Source of the DNA: Marinobacter salexigens
GTDB taxonomy: Bacteria > Pseudomonadota > Gammaproteobacteria > Pseudomonadales > Oleiphilaceae
Direction: 5' to 3'
Assembly (NCBI RefSeq): GCF_018860765.1
Contig: NZ_JAHKPV010000021.1
Span: 1-64,000, forward strand
DNA: 64,000 bases
Shown: one piece after another, positions 36,357 to 44,726 of the stretch
Numbering within the stretch: position 1 is the first letter of the stretch
Layout of the letters: every line of letters begins with the position of its first letter
Notes under the pieces: generated by a model
Told to the model about the DNA's origin: nothing
The model's input: the letters and a program-made list of their open reading frames with translations, nothing else
The model's database searches: none
Position numbers and translations under genes: made by a program

Positions 36357-36374
36357 ATTGAACGTGCGTTCAAT
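36357..36374. promoter_or_regulatory. Perfect inverted repeat, candidate BetI-type operator
   Basis: ATTGAACG-TG-CGTTCAAT is a perfect 8-bp inverted repeat with a two-base spacer, 15 bases before the ATG of the choline-binding gene. TTGAAC/GTTCAA half-sites are the kind bound by BetI, the choline-responsive TetR repressor of betaine genes. No betI is in the window, so the regulator is inferred. Confidence 0.55.
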
Positions 36375-36389
36375 CAACAAAGGTGTGGC

Positions 36390-37337
36390 ATGCGAACGAT
36401 AGTAATCTTGGCAGTTTTTGCTTCAGTTTTTGTTGGGCATAAAGCCTATGCCGCCCAGCAGTGTGAAAAAATACGGTTTGGTATTGTGGACTGGAGCGAT
36501 GTAAAGGCAACCACTGCAGTGGCTTCGGAACTCTTGGAGGCTCTTGGCTATGACGTCGATATTTCTAGCCGATCCGTATCGGATACATATGACGCTATGG
36601 CCAATGGTGACATCGATGTCTTCTTGGGTAACTGGATGCCAAGCATGGCACCAGTGGCAGATCCTTTCATAAATGACCAGAAGGTAGAGCGACTACGTCC
36701 TAATCTCAAAGGGGCGAAATACACTCTAGCTGTACCGCAATATGTATATGAGGCTGGGGTCAAAAACTTTTCTGATATCGCCAAGTTTCAGGATAAGTTT
36801 GATCACAACGTTTACGGTATAGAGAAAGGCAATGACGGTAACCAGTTAATTCTCGACATGATCGATACCAATGCCTTTGGTTTAAGTCCTTTTAGTTTGA
36901 TTGAGACATCGGAACGCATCATGTTGGCTCAAGTAAAGGGTAGAATTCGTGATCAAAAATGGATCGTATTCCTAGCTTGGGCGCCTCACCCAATGAACGA
37001 ACGATTTGACATAGCGTATTTAGATGGTGGTGATGACTACTTTGGGCCGAATCAGGGGGGCGCGACCGTTTATACCAACACACGCGCCGGCTTTGTTGAC
37101 CAATGTGCGAATGTAGCTAAATTACTAGGGAACCTAGAATTCTCGCTGGCGATGGAAGGTCAGGTTATGGATATGATCTTGAACCAGTTTGTACCTCAAG
37201 ACCGAGCGGCTCGTCATTGGATGAATCAAAACCCAGATAGAGTGGAAACGTGGTTGAAAGGTGTTACATATCGCGATGGCAGTACGACAGATGCCAGAGC
37301 CATAGCACAATCTATGAAATTGACTCTAAGCAATTAG
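36390..37337 (+). CDS. choX: Choline/betaine ABC transporter substrate-binding protein (ChoX/ProX-like)
   Basis: 315 aa, signal peptide ending KAYA (residue 21). The mature part is an OpuAC-type binding protein: FGIVDWSDVKATTAVASELL, FLGNWMPSM, IEKGNDGNQLILDM and VFLAWAPHPMN hold the tryptophans expected for the aromatic cage around a quaternary ammonium group. No permease or ATPase is adjacent, so it must use a transporter encoded elsewhere. I start at ATG 36390 (AAAGGTG upstream, and the signal peptide begins here); the open frame reaches back to 36276 with no sense. A hairpin terminator follows. Confidence 0.87.
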   Translation: MRTIVILAVFASVFVGHKAYAAQQCEKIRFGIVDWSDVKATTAVASELLEALGYDVDISSRSVSDTYDAMANGDIDVFLGNWMPSMAPVADPFINDQKVERLRPNLKGAKYTLAVPQYVYEAGVKNFSDIAKFQDKFDHNVYGIEKGNDGNQLILDMIDTNAFGLSPFSLIETSERIMLAQVKGRIRDQKWIVFLAWAPHPMNERFDIAYLDGGDDYFGPNQGGATVYTNTRAGFVDQCANVAKLLGNLEFSLAMEGQVMDMILNQFVPQDRAARHWMNQNPDRVETWLKGVTYRDGSTTDARAIAQSMKLTLSN

Positions 37338-37355
37338 GTTATCCAATAAAACCAT

Positions 37356-37377
37356 AAAAGCCCCATTTGGGGCTTTT
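37356..37377 (+). terminator. Rho-independent terminator
   Basis: A 9-bp stem AAAAGCCCC / GGGGCTTTT with loop ATTT, followed by T-containing sequence, 18 bp after the choX stop codon. Confidence 0.85.
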
Positions 37378-37391
37378 GCATTATTCACGAA

Positions 37392-37968
37392 CGGCTCAGG
37401 TCTGAGTTGCACAAGGAAGCTCTTGAGGGAAAGTGGTAAAGCCATCTCTCCGCCGCAAGATGGCACCCAAGGCCGTTGCCGCTGCTCGTTGCAGCATTCG
37501 TCAGGCCTGCGAGGTCTTCAGTGTCAGTGAGTCCTGCTGCCGTTATCGGGCTAAGCTCAGCAGTGAAAATACCGAGATCGTGGATCTGTTAGTGCGCTTA
37601 ACCCAAAACCAGAGAAACTGGGGTTTTGGTCTGTGTTTTCTCTACCTGCGCAACGTGAAGGGATATCCCTGAAACCACAAAAGCGTTTACCGAATCTACC
37701 GAGAACTGGAGCTGAATCTACGTATCAAACCTCGTAAGCGGCTGGTGCGTGAGAAACCCGAGCCATTGTCGGTGCCCACGACCATCAACACCAGCTGGTC
37801 CATGGACTTCATGCACGACCAGTTAGAGGGTGACCGAAGTTAACGGCTGTTCAATGTGATTGACGATTACAGCCGGGAAGGTCTTGGGATTAAGGTAGAC
37901 CTGTGACTGCCCTAGCGTGTGATCCGACCTTTAGACCAGATAATCGAGTGGCGAGGAAACTATAAGCA
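37392..37968 (+). mobile_element. Degenerate IS3-family (IS407-like) element, orfA end and partial orfB
   Basis: The end of orfA (LHKEALEGKW, stop at 37437) overlaps the start of orfB at GTG 37433, as in IS3 elements. OrfB then reads through VKPSLRRKMAP, WGFGLCFLYLR, a stop at 37670-37672 where Trp is expected, NHKSVYRIYRELELNLR, TSWSMDFMHDQL (with the DDE-domain WSMDF), a TAA at 37842, RLFNVIDDYSRE, two further stops, and RVIRPLDQIIEWRG. It ends before the catalytic core is complete; no terminal inverted repeats are visible. A dead remnant next to a tRNA gene. Confidence 0.88.
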
Positions 37969-37979
37969 ACTGATAAATA

Positions 37980-38066
37980 TGGTGCTCCGGGCCGGAATCG
38001 AACCGGCACGACCGTGAGGTCGAGAGATTTTAAGTCTCTTGTGTCTACCAATTCCACCACCGGAGC
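37980..38066 (-). tRNA. tRNA-Leu (anticodon TAA)
   Basis: An 87-nt class II tRNA on the minus strand with encoded CCA. The acceptor stem GCTCCGG / CCGGAGC, D-arm TGGTAGACA, anticodon loop CTTAAAAT (TAA), a long variable arm typical of leucine tRNA, and T-loop GGTTCGATTCC are all present. The remnant IS lies at its 3' side. Confidence 0.97.
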
Positions 38067-38138
38067 ATTCGGGGGGAAGTTTTGAGGGCCAGAATTGTAT
38101 AAGGCCATGGACGATAACGCAATTCAAAACGCCTTCAG

Positions 38139-38789
38139 TTAGGGATTCCTTTCTGTTTCTGGCTTGCGAGCGACGCCTTTGTAGATATAACCGGCTATTT
38201 TTGGTGCGTTAGGCATGTATAGGTTTTCCAGTTCTTCCAACTCGAACCCCACGTGGCGTATCAGGTCGGCGATATGGCGATTGAGGTTGCAGCCGCCTGC
38301 CAGCTTTTTCCAGCCGGGGTTGATGCGGTGCTGCCATTTACGGGTGTTTTCATGGGGTGACTCGCCGTGCTCAAGAAACAAAAGCTCTCCGCCGGGCTTT
38401 AGCACGCGCTTCATTTGCAGCAGTGCTGCGTGCCAATCGGGAATGGTGCATAGCGTGAAGGTAAGTAAAACCGTATCCACGCTGTTGTCCTGCAAAGGGA
38501 TTTGTTCCCCCGGCAGCCCTAACCATTCCACGTGAACGGGTGAACGGTTTATGTTCGGCAGAGCTTTACGGCGCATGCCCTCGGAGGGCTCCAGTCCGTA
38601 GACCATGTCGATCTGATCTGGGTTGTAGAATTCGAGATTGATTCCAGAGCCCATCCCCACTTCCAAAACGCGCCCTGTTGCCCTTGGCACAAGCTGGCTG
38701 CGCAATTTCATAACTTGCCCCAACGAGCAGGCTTTATTTATAACGTGCGGCAGGATGCGTTCCTCGTAAAAGCTCATGCTTTTCACCAT
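38139..38789 (-). CDS. Class I SAM-dependent methyltransferase
   Basis: 216 aa with the SAM motif VLEVGMGSGINLEFY (about 41-55), the acidic LEPSEGM post-beta2 segment, DNSVDTVLLTFTLCTIPD and RVLKPGGELLFLEHG (quoted in parts). The overall pattern resembles METTL7/thiol or phospholipid N-methyltransferase proteins. ATG 38789 has no clear ribosome site; ATG 38777 four codons in has GGTGA. Target unknown. Single gene between tRNA-Leu and the divergent oxidase operon. Confidence 0.85.
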   Translation of the reverse strand: MVKSMSFYEERILPHVINKACSLGQVMKLRSQLVPRATGRVLEVGMGSGINLEFYNPDQIDMVYGLEPSEGMRRKALPNINRSPVHVEWLGLPGEQIPLQDNSVDTVLLTFTLCTIPDWHAALLQMKRVLKPGGELLFLEHGESPHENTRKWQHRINPGWKKLAGGCNLNRHIADLIRHVGFELEELENLYMPNAPKIAGYIYKGVARKPETERNP

Positions 38790-38960
38790 ACTTGTTTTTA
38801 ATCAACGGGTGCGACAATCTGCCCTATCGGTTTTGCTATCATATCCGGTAGCATGCTCCATACCTGCTGGTAATAACAATATAACAATTCACGCTTAAGC
38901 AGCGGTTGGGCGGGTATGTAGTACTCGTTTGTTGTAACGTTAACCTTACCGGGGGTTCCT

Positions 38961-40388
38961 ATGGAACTAGATCCTCTCATCTTATCGCGAATCCAGTTCG
39001 CTTTTGTCGTGTCATTTCACGCCATTTTCCCGGTGTTTACCATCGGTCTTGCTTCCTATATTGCCGTACTTGAAGGGCTTGCCTTCAAAACTAAAAACCC
39101 GGTTTGGGTGAAGCTGTCGTCATTCTGGACAACTGTGTTTGCGGTTGTGTTCGGGATGGGTGTGGTGTCAGGCATCGTTATGTCGTTCCAGTTCGGAACC
39201 AACTGGAGTAACTTTTCTCAGGCCTCTGCCAACTTTCTTGGCCCTATGTTGAGCTATGAAGTTATCACAGCCTTCTTCCTTGAAGCCGCCTTCCTTGGTG
39301 TTCTTCTATTCGGCCGAGATAGGGTTCCGCCCGGCATTCACCTTTTTGCCGCAATTATGGTGGCAACTGGCACCTTCATATCGTCGTTCTGGATCCTCTC
39401 CGCGAACAGTTGGATGCAAACTCCGGCGGGCACCGAATTGCGGGATGGCATTTTCCATGTCACCTCCTGGAGCGAGGCAATCTTCAACCCGTCCTTCCAG
39501 TTCCGCTTTGCTCACAAGGTAATTGCTTCATTCCTTACCGGTGGTTTTGTTGTAGCTGGCGTTAGCGCTTGGTACCTGTTGAAAGGTCGTGAGGTGGAAG
39601 CAAACCGTAAGGCGCTTTCTATGTGCCTTTGGCTGCTGCTTATTCTGGCACCCACGCAGTTGGTGGTTGGTGATTTCCACGGACTCAATACCCTTGAACA
39701 CCAGCCAACAAAAGTCGCAGCAATGGAAGGAAACTGGGAAACCTCCCGGAATGTTCCGTTACTACTCTTTGCCATTCCGGATCAGGAAAACCAGAGAAAC
39801 CTTTATGAAGTTGGCATCCCCGGGCTTGCTAGCCTTATCTTGACCCATGAGTGGGATGGGGAAATTCCCGGCCTAAAGGAGGTTGCGGTAGAAGAACAAC
39901 CGCCGGTTGCCATCGTTTTCTGGTCTTTCCGAATCATGGTTGGGCTAGGAATGTTGATGATTCTGTTCGCTCTCACTGGCCTCGCTTTGCGCTTTGGTGA
40001 CCGCTACTGGCGCTCCCGCTGGTTCCTGCAGAGCATGCGCTTTATGAGTGTTGCTCCATTCATTGCAGTGCTGACCGGATGGTTCGTAACGGAGGTTGGG
40101 CGAGCCCCTTGGCTTGTGTACGGCATGATGACTCAGGCAGAAGCTGTCACACCATCGCTGACCGGTGGCATGGCGCTGTTTACGCTGATTGGCTATGTGG
40201 TTGTGTATTCGTTGGTCTTCACCGCTGGTGTTTATTACCTAATGCGTGTGCTGTACGAAGGAATGGAAAGCTCTCAACACGAGCCGGATATTCAGTCGGA
40301 ACGTCCTAAGCGGCCTATGTCTGCGGCACACACCGAATTTGAGCTTCACGACTCGAATGAACAGCCGACCAAACAAGGAGGGCACTGA
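38961..40388 (+). CDS. cioA: Cytochrome bd-type quinol oxidase subunit I, cyanide-insensitive (CioA) type
   Basis: 475 aa, shorter than E. coli CydA because the quinol Q-loop is short, as in CioA of Pseudomonas. Heme ligands His20 (VSFHAIFP) and His185 (RFAHKVIAS) and the acidic SYEVITAFFLEAAFLG helix are in place; TKVAAMEGNWET marks the Q-loop region. It reduces oxygen with quinol electrons at the inner membrane, often under low oxygen or in the presence of cyanide or sulfide. First gene of cioAB-cydDC. The start has only a weak ribosome site. Confidence 0.93.
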   Translation: MELDPLILSRIQFAFVVSFHAIFPVFTIGLASYIAVLEGLAFKTKNPVWVKLSSFWTTVFAVVFGMGVVSGIVMSFQFGTNWSNFSQASANFLGPMLSYEVITAFFLEAAFLGVLLFGRDRVPPGIHLFAAIMVATGTFISSFWILSANSWMQTPAGTELRDGIFHVTSWSEAIFNPSFQFRFAHKVIASFLTGGFVVAGVSAWYLLKGREVEANRKALSMCLWLLLILAPTQLVVGDFHGLNTLEHQPTKVAAMEGNWETSRNVPLLLFAIPDQENQRNLYEVGIPGLASLILTHEWDGEIPGLKEVAVEEQPPVAIVFWSFRIMVGLGMLMILFALTGLALRFGDRYWRSRWFLQSMRFMSVAPFIAVLTGWFVTEVGRAPWLVYGMMTQAEAVTPSLTGGMALFTLIGYVVVYSLVFTAGVYYLMRVLYEGMESSQHEPDIQSERPKRPMSAAHTEFELHDSNEQPTKQGGH

Positions 40389-40390
40389 TT

Positions 40391-41392
40391 ATGGAACTGC
40401 TTGATCTAGCATTGGTTTGGGCGTTTATCATCGGTTTTGGCGTCATCATGTACGTGCTGATGGACGGCTTTGATCTGGGTGTGGGAATCCTGTTCCCGTT
40501 TGCTCCTTCGGAACAGGATCGCGACGTTATGATGAACTCTGTTGCGCCCGTATGGGACGGCAACGAGACCTGGCTGGTACTCGGCGGCGCCGGGCTTTTG
40601 GGAGCCTTCCCGTTGGTGTACAGCATTCTGCTACCGGCTTTGTACATTGGCGTATTCCTGATGCTCGCTGGCCTGATCTTCCGCGGCATTGCCTTTGAGT
40701 TCCGCTTCAAGGCCCGCAGTTCGCGCTATCTGTGGAACTGGGCGTTTGCAGGTGGCTCTACCGTGGCAGCATTCGCTCAGGGCGTTGTCGTTGGCACTTA
40801 CATTGAGGGCTACGAAACAGCTAACGGCGTGTTCACAGGTGGCGCCTTAGATTGGCTTACCCCCTTCACTGTACTGACTGGCCTTGGCCTGCTTGCAGGT
40901 TATGCGCTGTTGGGGTCGACCTGGCTGATCATGAAAACCGAAGGCCGGTTGCAGGAGTGGGCCTATAAAATCACCCTGCCCCTTTTGGCGGCCGTGCTTG
41001 TGGTGTTCGGTATTGTCAGTATCTGGACACCGTTTATTGACGATATGGTTCGGGAACGCTGGTTCTCAAACCTGAGCATAATCTGGATATTTCCAGCGCT
41101 GACTCTGCTGTGCGCTTTCCAGATATTCCGGTCGGTGCGCAACCGTTTTGAAGGTATGCCATTTGTAGCCACGATGGGGTTGTTTATTACGACCTATCTT
41201 GGATTGATTGTCAGCCGTTGGCCCTATCTTGTGCCGCCCGACTACACGTTATGGGACGCAGCCTCAGCATACGATTCGCAGCTGTTCCTGCTGATCGGCC
41301 TGTTGATCGTGATTCCTTTTGTGTTGGCGTATACCGCCTGGACCTATTGGGTGTTCCGGGGCAAGGTGCGCGCCGGGGAGGGTTACCACTAA
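40391..41392 (+). CDS. cioB: Cytochrome bd-type quinol oxidase subunit II
   Basis: 333-aa membrane subunit II partnering CioA. It shows the usual N-terminal LALVWAFIIGFGVIMYVLMDGFDLG (in parts; Asp-Gly-Phe-Asp motif), VWDGNETWLVLGG, and eight or so hydrophobic helices. AAGGAGG lies nine bases before ATG 40391, just inside the CioA 3' end. It ends directly against the start of cydD with no gap. No cydX-like small gene is present between them. Confidence 0.93.
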   Translation: MELLDLALVWAFIIGFGVIMYVLMDGFDLGVGILFPFAPSEQDRDVMMNSVAPVWDGNETWLVLGGAGLLGAFPLVYSILLPALYIGVFLMLAGLIFRGIAFEFRFKARSSRYLWNWAFAGGSTVAAFAQGVVVGTYIEGYETANGVFTGGALDWLTPFTVLTGLGLLAGYALLGSTWLIMKTEGRLQEWAYKITLPLLAAVLVVFGIVSIWTPFIDDMVRERWFSNLSIIWIFPALTLLCAFQIFRSVRNRFEGMPFVATMGLFITTYLGLIVSRWPYLVPPDYTLWDAASAYDSQLFLLIGLLIVIPFVLAYTAWTYWVFRGKVRAGEGYH

Positions 41393-43108
41393 GTGTCAAA
41401 TCCGGCTCTTGACCAGCGCGCAGTCCGGCGCTGGCTTTCAGGGCTTACAAGCGGCAACCGACTCTGGATTCAGGGCACGGTTGCTGCGGGTACTCTCGCG
41501 GGCGTAGCGACTATCGTACAGATGGTCTTTCTGGCGCACATTGTTCACCTTGAGGTTATTGAAAAAGCGTCAGCTTCGGTGCTGGCGCCTTTTTTTATTG
41601 GGCTCGTACTGGCCATCGTGGTTAGAGCGATTGCTCAAGGTGTTCAGGCCCAACTAGCGGCTCAATGCAGCCAACAGGTGCGCCGCACTGCTCGACGGCA
41701 GATTCATCAACATTGGCGCAACAGTGGCCCTCTAGAGCTGAGGCAAATCTCTGCGGGCAGTTTAGCCCGGGAGTGGATTGACCACGTTGACGCTTTGCAT
41801 GGGTACTTCGCCCGCTTTTTGCCACAGATGGCGCTATCTCTTGTGGTTCCGCTGCTGATTCTAGCGCTGGTGTTCTATCTCGACTGGCTTGCCGGGATCT
41901 TTTTGCTTCTTTCCGCGCCTTTGATTCCCTTTTTTATGGCGCTTGTGGGAATGGGTGCGGAAAAACTCAACCAGCAACATTTTGAAACCATCAGCAGGTT
42001 GTCTGGCCAGTTTTTGGATAAGGTGCGCGGCTTAACCACTCTGCAACTGTTTGGGCAAACCGAAAGTGCTACAGAGGTGATTGAGCAGCGTTCGGACCAC
42101 TACCGTAAAATTACCCTGAAAACACTGCGCGTTGCGTTTTTATCCTCGGCGGTTCTGGAGTTTTTTGCCTCTGTGGCCATTGCCGTTATCGCCATCTACA
42201 TTGGTTTTGGTCTTCTGGGCTATATCACCTACGGCCCCTCTTCTGATTTAACACTCTTCTCGGGGCTTTTGATTTTGCTGCTTGCGCCTGAGTTCTTTCA
42301 GCCCTTGCGCACGCTTTCGCAGCATTATCATGATCGGGCCGCGGCTCTTGGCGCCGGTGCAGAGATTTTGGCCAGATTGGGTGAAGTGGCGTCACCTATA
42401 TCGGCATCAAGCGCAGAGATAGAAAGTCATGATAGTGCGCCTTCTACTCCCACCCCCATTGACCGTAACGAAACGGTTGAATTAAGCGGCGTATCAATGG
42501 CTTTTCGTTCCGGCCACAAGGTTCTGGACGATGTATCTCTGGTCATCCGAAAAGGCGATGTTATTGCGCTGACTGGCCCATCTGGAGGCGGAAAATCCAC
42601 ACTTTTGAATCTTATGGCTGGGTTTCTTACGCCAGGCCGCGGAGAAGTTCACTTGTTTGGCCGGCCAGCGGGTAGCTTTGCCTTCGGCTGGCTCGGCCAG
42701 AGCGGCTTTCTTGTGCAGGGTACTTGGGCTGACAACCTTCGGTTAACCAGCCCGAAGGCATCCGATATCGCTGTGGACACCGCATTGAGAAATGTTGGCC
42801 TTGGCCCCCTTCTGGACAGCCGGGAAGACGGGATTTACAGCAAGGTGACAGAGGATGGCCAAGGCTTATCCGGTGGCCAAGCCCGGCGCTTGAGTTTGGC
42901 GCGGATTTTTGTAGCTGATTACCCTATCATTCTTCTGGATGAACCCACCGCTGGCCTCGACAGCGACAGTGAGATATTTGTGCTGGAGGCCTTGCACAAG
43001 CTGGCTCTGGCAGGCAAAACACTGATCTTTTCCACCCATCATCAGGCCCTCTTTGCTCTCGCCAATCGAGTTCTTCTCGTTTCTGGCGGGGAGGTTAAGG
43101 ATGTTTGA
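41393..43108 (+). CDS. cydD: Heterodimeric ABC exporter subunit CydD
   Basis: 571 aa: six-helix membrane domain (1-330) and ATPase domain with Walker A TGPSGGGKST, signature LSGGQARRLSLARI and Walker B IILLDEPTAGLD. CydDC exports glutathione/cysteine and is needed to assemble bd oxidases, which explains its place behind cioAB. Start is GTG 41393 immediately after the cioB stop, with GGGGAGGG upstream. Its end overlaps cydC by eight bases. Confidence 0.93.
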   Translation: MSNPALDQRAVRRWLSGLTSGNRLWIQGTVAAGTLAGVATIVQMVFLAHIVHLEVIEKASASVLAPFFIGLVLAIVVRAIAQGVQAQLAAQCSQQVRRTARRQIHQHWRNSGPLELRQISAGSLAREWIDHVDALHGYFARFLPQMALSLVVPLLILALVFYLDWLAGIFLLLSAPLIPFFMALVGMGAEKLNQQHFETISRLSGQFLDKVRGLTTLQLFGQTESATEVIEQRSDHYRKITLKTLRVAFLSSAVLEFFASVAIAVIAIYIGFGLLGYITYGPSSDLTLFSGLLILLLAPEFFQPLRTLSQHYHDRAAALGAGAEILARLGEVASPISASSAEIESHDSAPSTPTPIDRNETVELSGVSMAFRSGHKVLDDVSLVIRKGDVIALTGPSGGGKSTLLNLMAGFLTPGRGEVHLFGRPAGSFAFGWLGQSGFLVQGTWADNLRLTSPKASDIAVDTALRNVGLGPLLDSREDGIYSKVTEDGQGLSGGQARRLSLARIFVADYPIILLDEPTAGLDSDSEIFVLEALHKLALAGKTLIFSTHHQALFALANRVLLVSGGEVKDV

Positions 43109-44717
43109 ACTAAAGCCCTGGCTACACTTGATCTACCGTCGACCGGGACGGCTTTTTGTCGGCGCTTTGCTGATGTTGGCCGCCCTGCTCTCCGGGCTTG
43201 GGTTGCTTGCGCTTTCTGGGTGGTTTATCACTGAAACCGCCTTAGTGGGCATTCTACTGACAGCGAGTCTACCCGCCACAATAAATCTGTATGTACCTGG
43301 CGGGGGTATTCGTTTTTTTGCTGTATCCCGAACGGTTTCCCGCTATGTGGAGCGACTTTATAACCACGATACCGTGCTCAGGCTGTTAACGGACATTCGC
43401 GTAGCACTATTCCGTAAGCTTGCGGCTACCGGTCGCGGCCAGAGACGAGAGCTAACCGGAGCCCAATGGCTATCCAGACTGACCAGCGATGTTGATGCGT
43501 TGGATACTGTGTACTTGCGCCTGATTGCTCCCGCGGGCTTAGCTGCGTTTGTAACGCTGTTGGTCTTCGGACTGGCTTGGTTACTGTTTAATATTCGGAT
43601 TGCTGCAGGCATCGCACTCATACTCAGCGCAGCATTTCTGGTGGCAACGCTGGTTGTTTATGTGCGAACCGTAAAAATCTCCTCTCGCCAAAGTGATCAA
43701 CAAGAAGCGCTACGGGTGGCGGTTGTAGAGCACTTGGAAGGCTTTGCGGAACTTACCGCAGCGGGCCGCACGGGCAAACACGGCGCGTGGCTTTTACGGC
43801 AGGCGCATCAGGTGTCGTCAGAGCAGGTAAAAGCCGACTCCCGTACCGGATGGCATCAGGCTGGCTCCCTTTTATTAGTAAATCTAGCGGCAGTGTTTGC
43901 GCTTTGGGCGGGTTTTGAACTATTCCGCTCGGGAATTATTTCGGGGCCGGTTTTGGTTCTGCTGCCTATCGCCCTGCTCGGCCTCGCAGAAGTGTACAAC
44001 ATGCTACCTGAAGCCTTCAGCAAGCTAGGGGCCACTCAGGCTTCTGCGGCGCGCCTAAATCGCGACTGCGCAGAGACGAGACCACAAGCTGAATTGGAAC
44101 CCATTAAACTGCCTGCAGACACGGCCCTGCTGGCTAAAGACCTGACAGTGAAACATCCCGAACATGCGCCGCTTTTAGCGCATTTTAATCTGCAGGTGAA
44201 AAAGGGAGAGCGGATTGGTGTTCTTGGGCATTCAGGAAGCGGAAAGTCATCACTTGCCGATATATTTTCAGGCCTACTCACTCCATCGAGCGGCGGCTGT
44301 GCGAGTCTACCCTGCTCTTACCTCACCCAGAAAACTGTCTTGTTCGAAGATAGCTTACGGGTAAATCTTTTGTTGGGTGCTTCGGATGCAAGCGATGCGC
44401 AGTTGTGGCGAGTTCTGGAGATAGTGGATTTGGCGCAACGCTTCCGTACTGAAAAAGATCAGCTTGATACTTGGCTGGGGAATTCAGGAAGCCGCTTGTC
44501 GGGCGGTGAGGCACGTCGTGTTGCCCTTGCCCGGGTGCTTTTGAGCTCCGCCCCTTTGTTAATACTGGACGAGCCTTTTACCGGCGTTGATGCAGCCACC
44601 CGAGAGAAAATCGTGCAGCAAATGGATGCGTTGTTGGAAGGTAAAACGGTTATTAGCTTGGCCCACGGGCCGGATGCGCTTCCGGGCACCGACCGCGTGG
44701 TTCAGCTTACGATTTAA
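43101..44717 (+). CDS. cydC: Heterodimeric ABC exporter subunit CydC
   Basis: 538 aa. Membrane domain with GLLALSGWFITETALVG early and RYVERLYNHDTVLRLL, typical for CydC, then an ATPase domain with Walker A GHSGSGKSS, signature LSGGEARRVALARVL and Walker B LLILDEPFTGVD. ATG 43101 overlaps the last eight bases of cydD (ATGTTTGA) and has GGGGAGG upstream; the frame's longer beginning at 43053 lies within cydD and is rejected. Last gene of the oxidase operon. Confidence 0.93.
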   Translation: MFELKPWLHLIYRRPGRLFVGALLMLAALLSGLGLLALSGWFITETALVGILLTASLPATINLYVPGGGIRFFAVSRTVSRYVERLYNHDTVLRLLTDIRVALFRKLAATGRGQRRELTGAQWLSRLTSDVDALDTVYLRLIAPAGLAAFVTLLVFGLAWLLFNIRIAAGIALILSAAFLVATLVVYVRTVKISSRQSDQQEALRVAVVEHLEGFAELTAAGRTGKHGAWLLRQAHQVSSEQVKADSRTGWHQAGSLLLVNLAAVFALWAGFELFRSGIISGPVLVLLPIALLGLAEVYNMLPEAFSKLGATQASAARLNRDCAETRPQAELEPIKLPADTALLAKDLTVKHPEHAPLLAHFNLQVKKGERIGVLGHSGSGKSSLADIFSGLLTPSSGGCASLPCSYLTQKTVLFEDSLRVNLLLGASDASDAQLWRVLEIVDLAQRFRTEKDQLDTWLGNSGSRLSGGEARRVALARVLLSSAPLLILDEPFTGVDAATREKIVQQMDALLEGKTVISLAHGPDALPGTDRVVQLTI

Positions 44718-44726
44718 AGCGACGTC

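Larger units (their letters stand above)
35891..36389. other. Intergenic region upstream of the choline-binding gene
   Basis: About 500 bases without a convincing gene. It carries a good -10 (TATAAT, 36189-36194) and two related inverted repeats listed separately. A 45-codon minus-strand frame (35967-36104) lacks a ribosome site. The presumed transcript leader is about 190 bases, AT-rich; I see no riboswitch motif. Confidence 0.5.

Noticed and set aside
36276-36389. N-terminal extension of the choline-binding protein
   Set aside because: The extension has no ribosome site, contains the operator-like repeat and would bury the signal peptide.
37890-38108. 72-codon minus-strand frame
   Set aside because: It lies across tRNA-Leu and is a tRNA shadow, not a protein.
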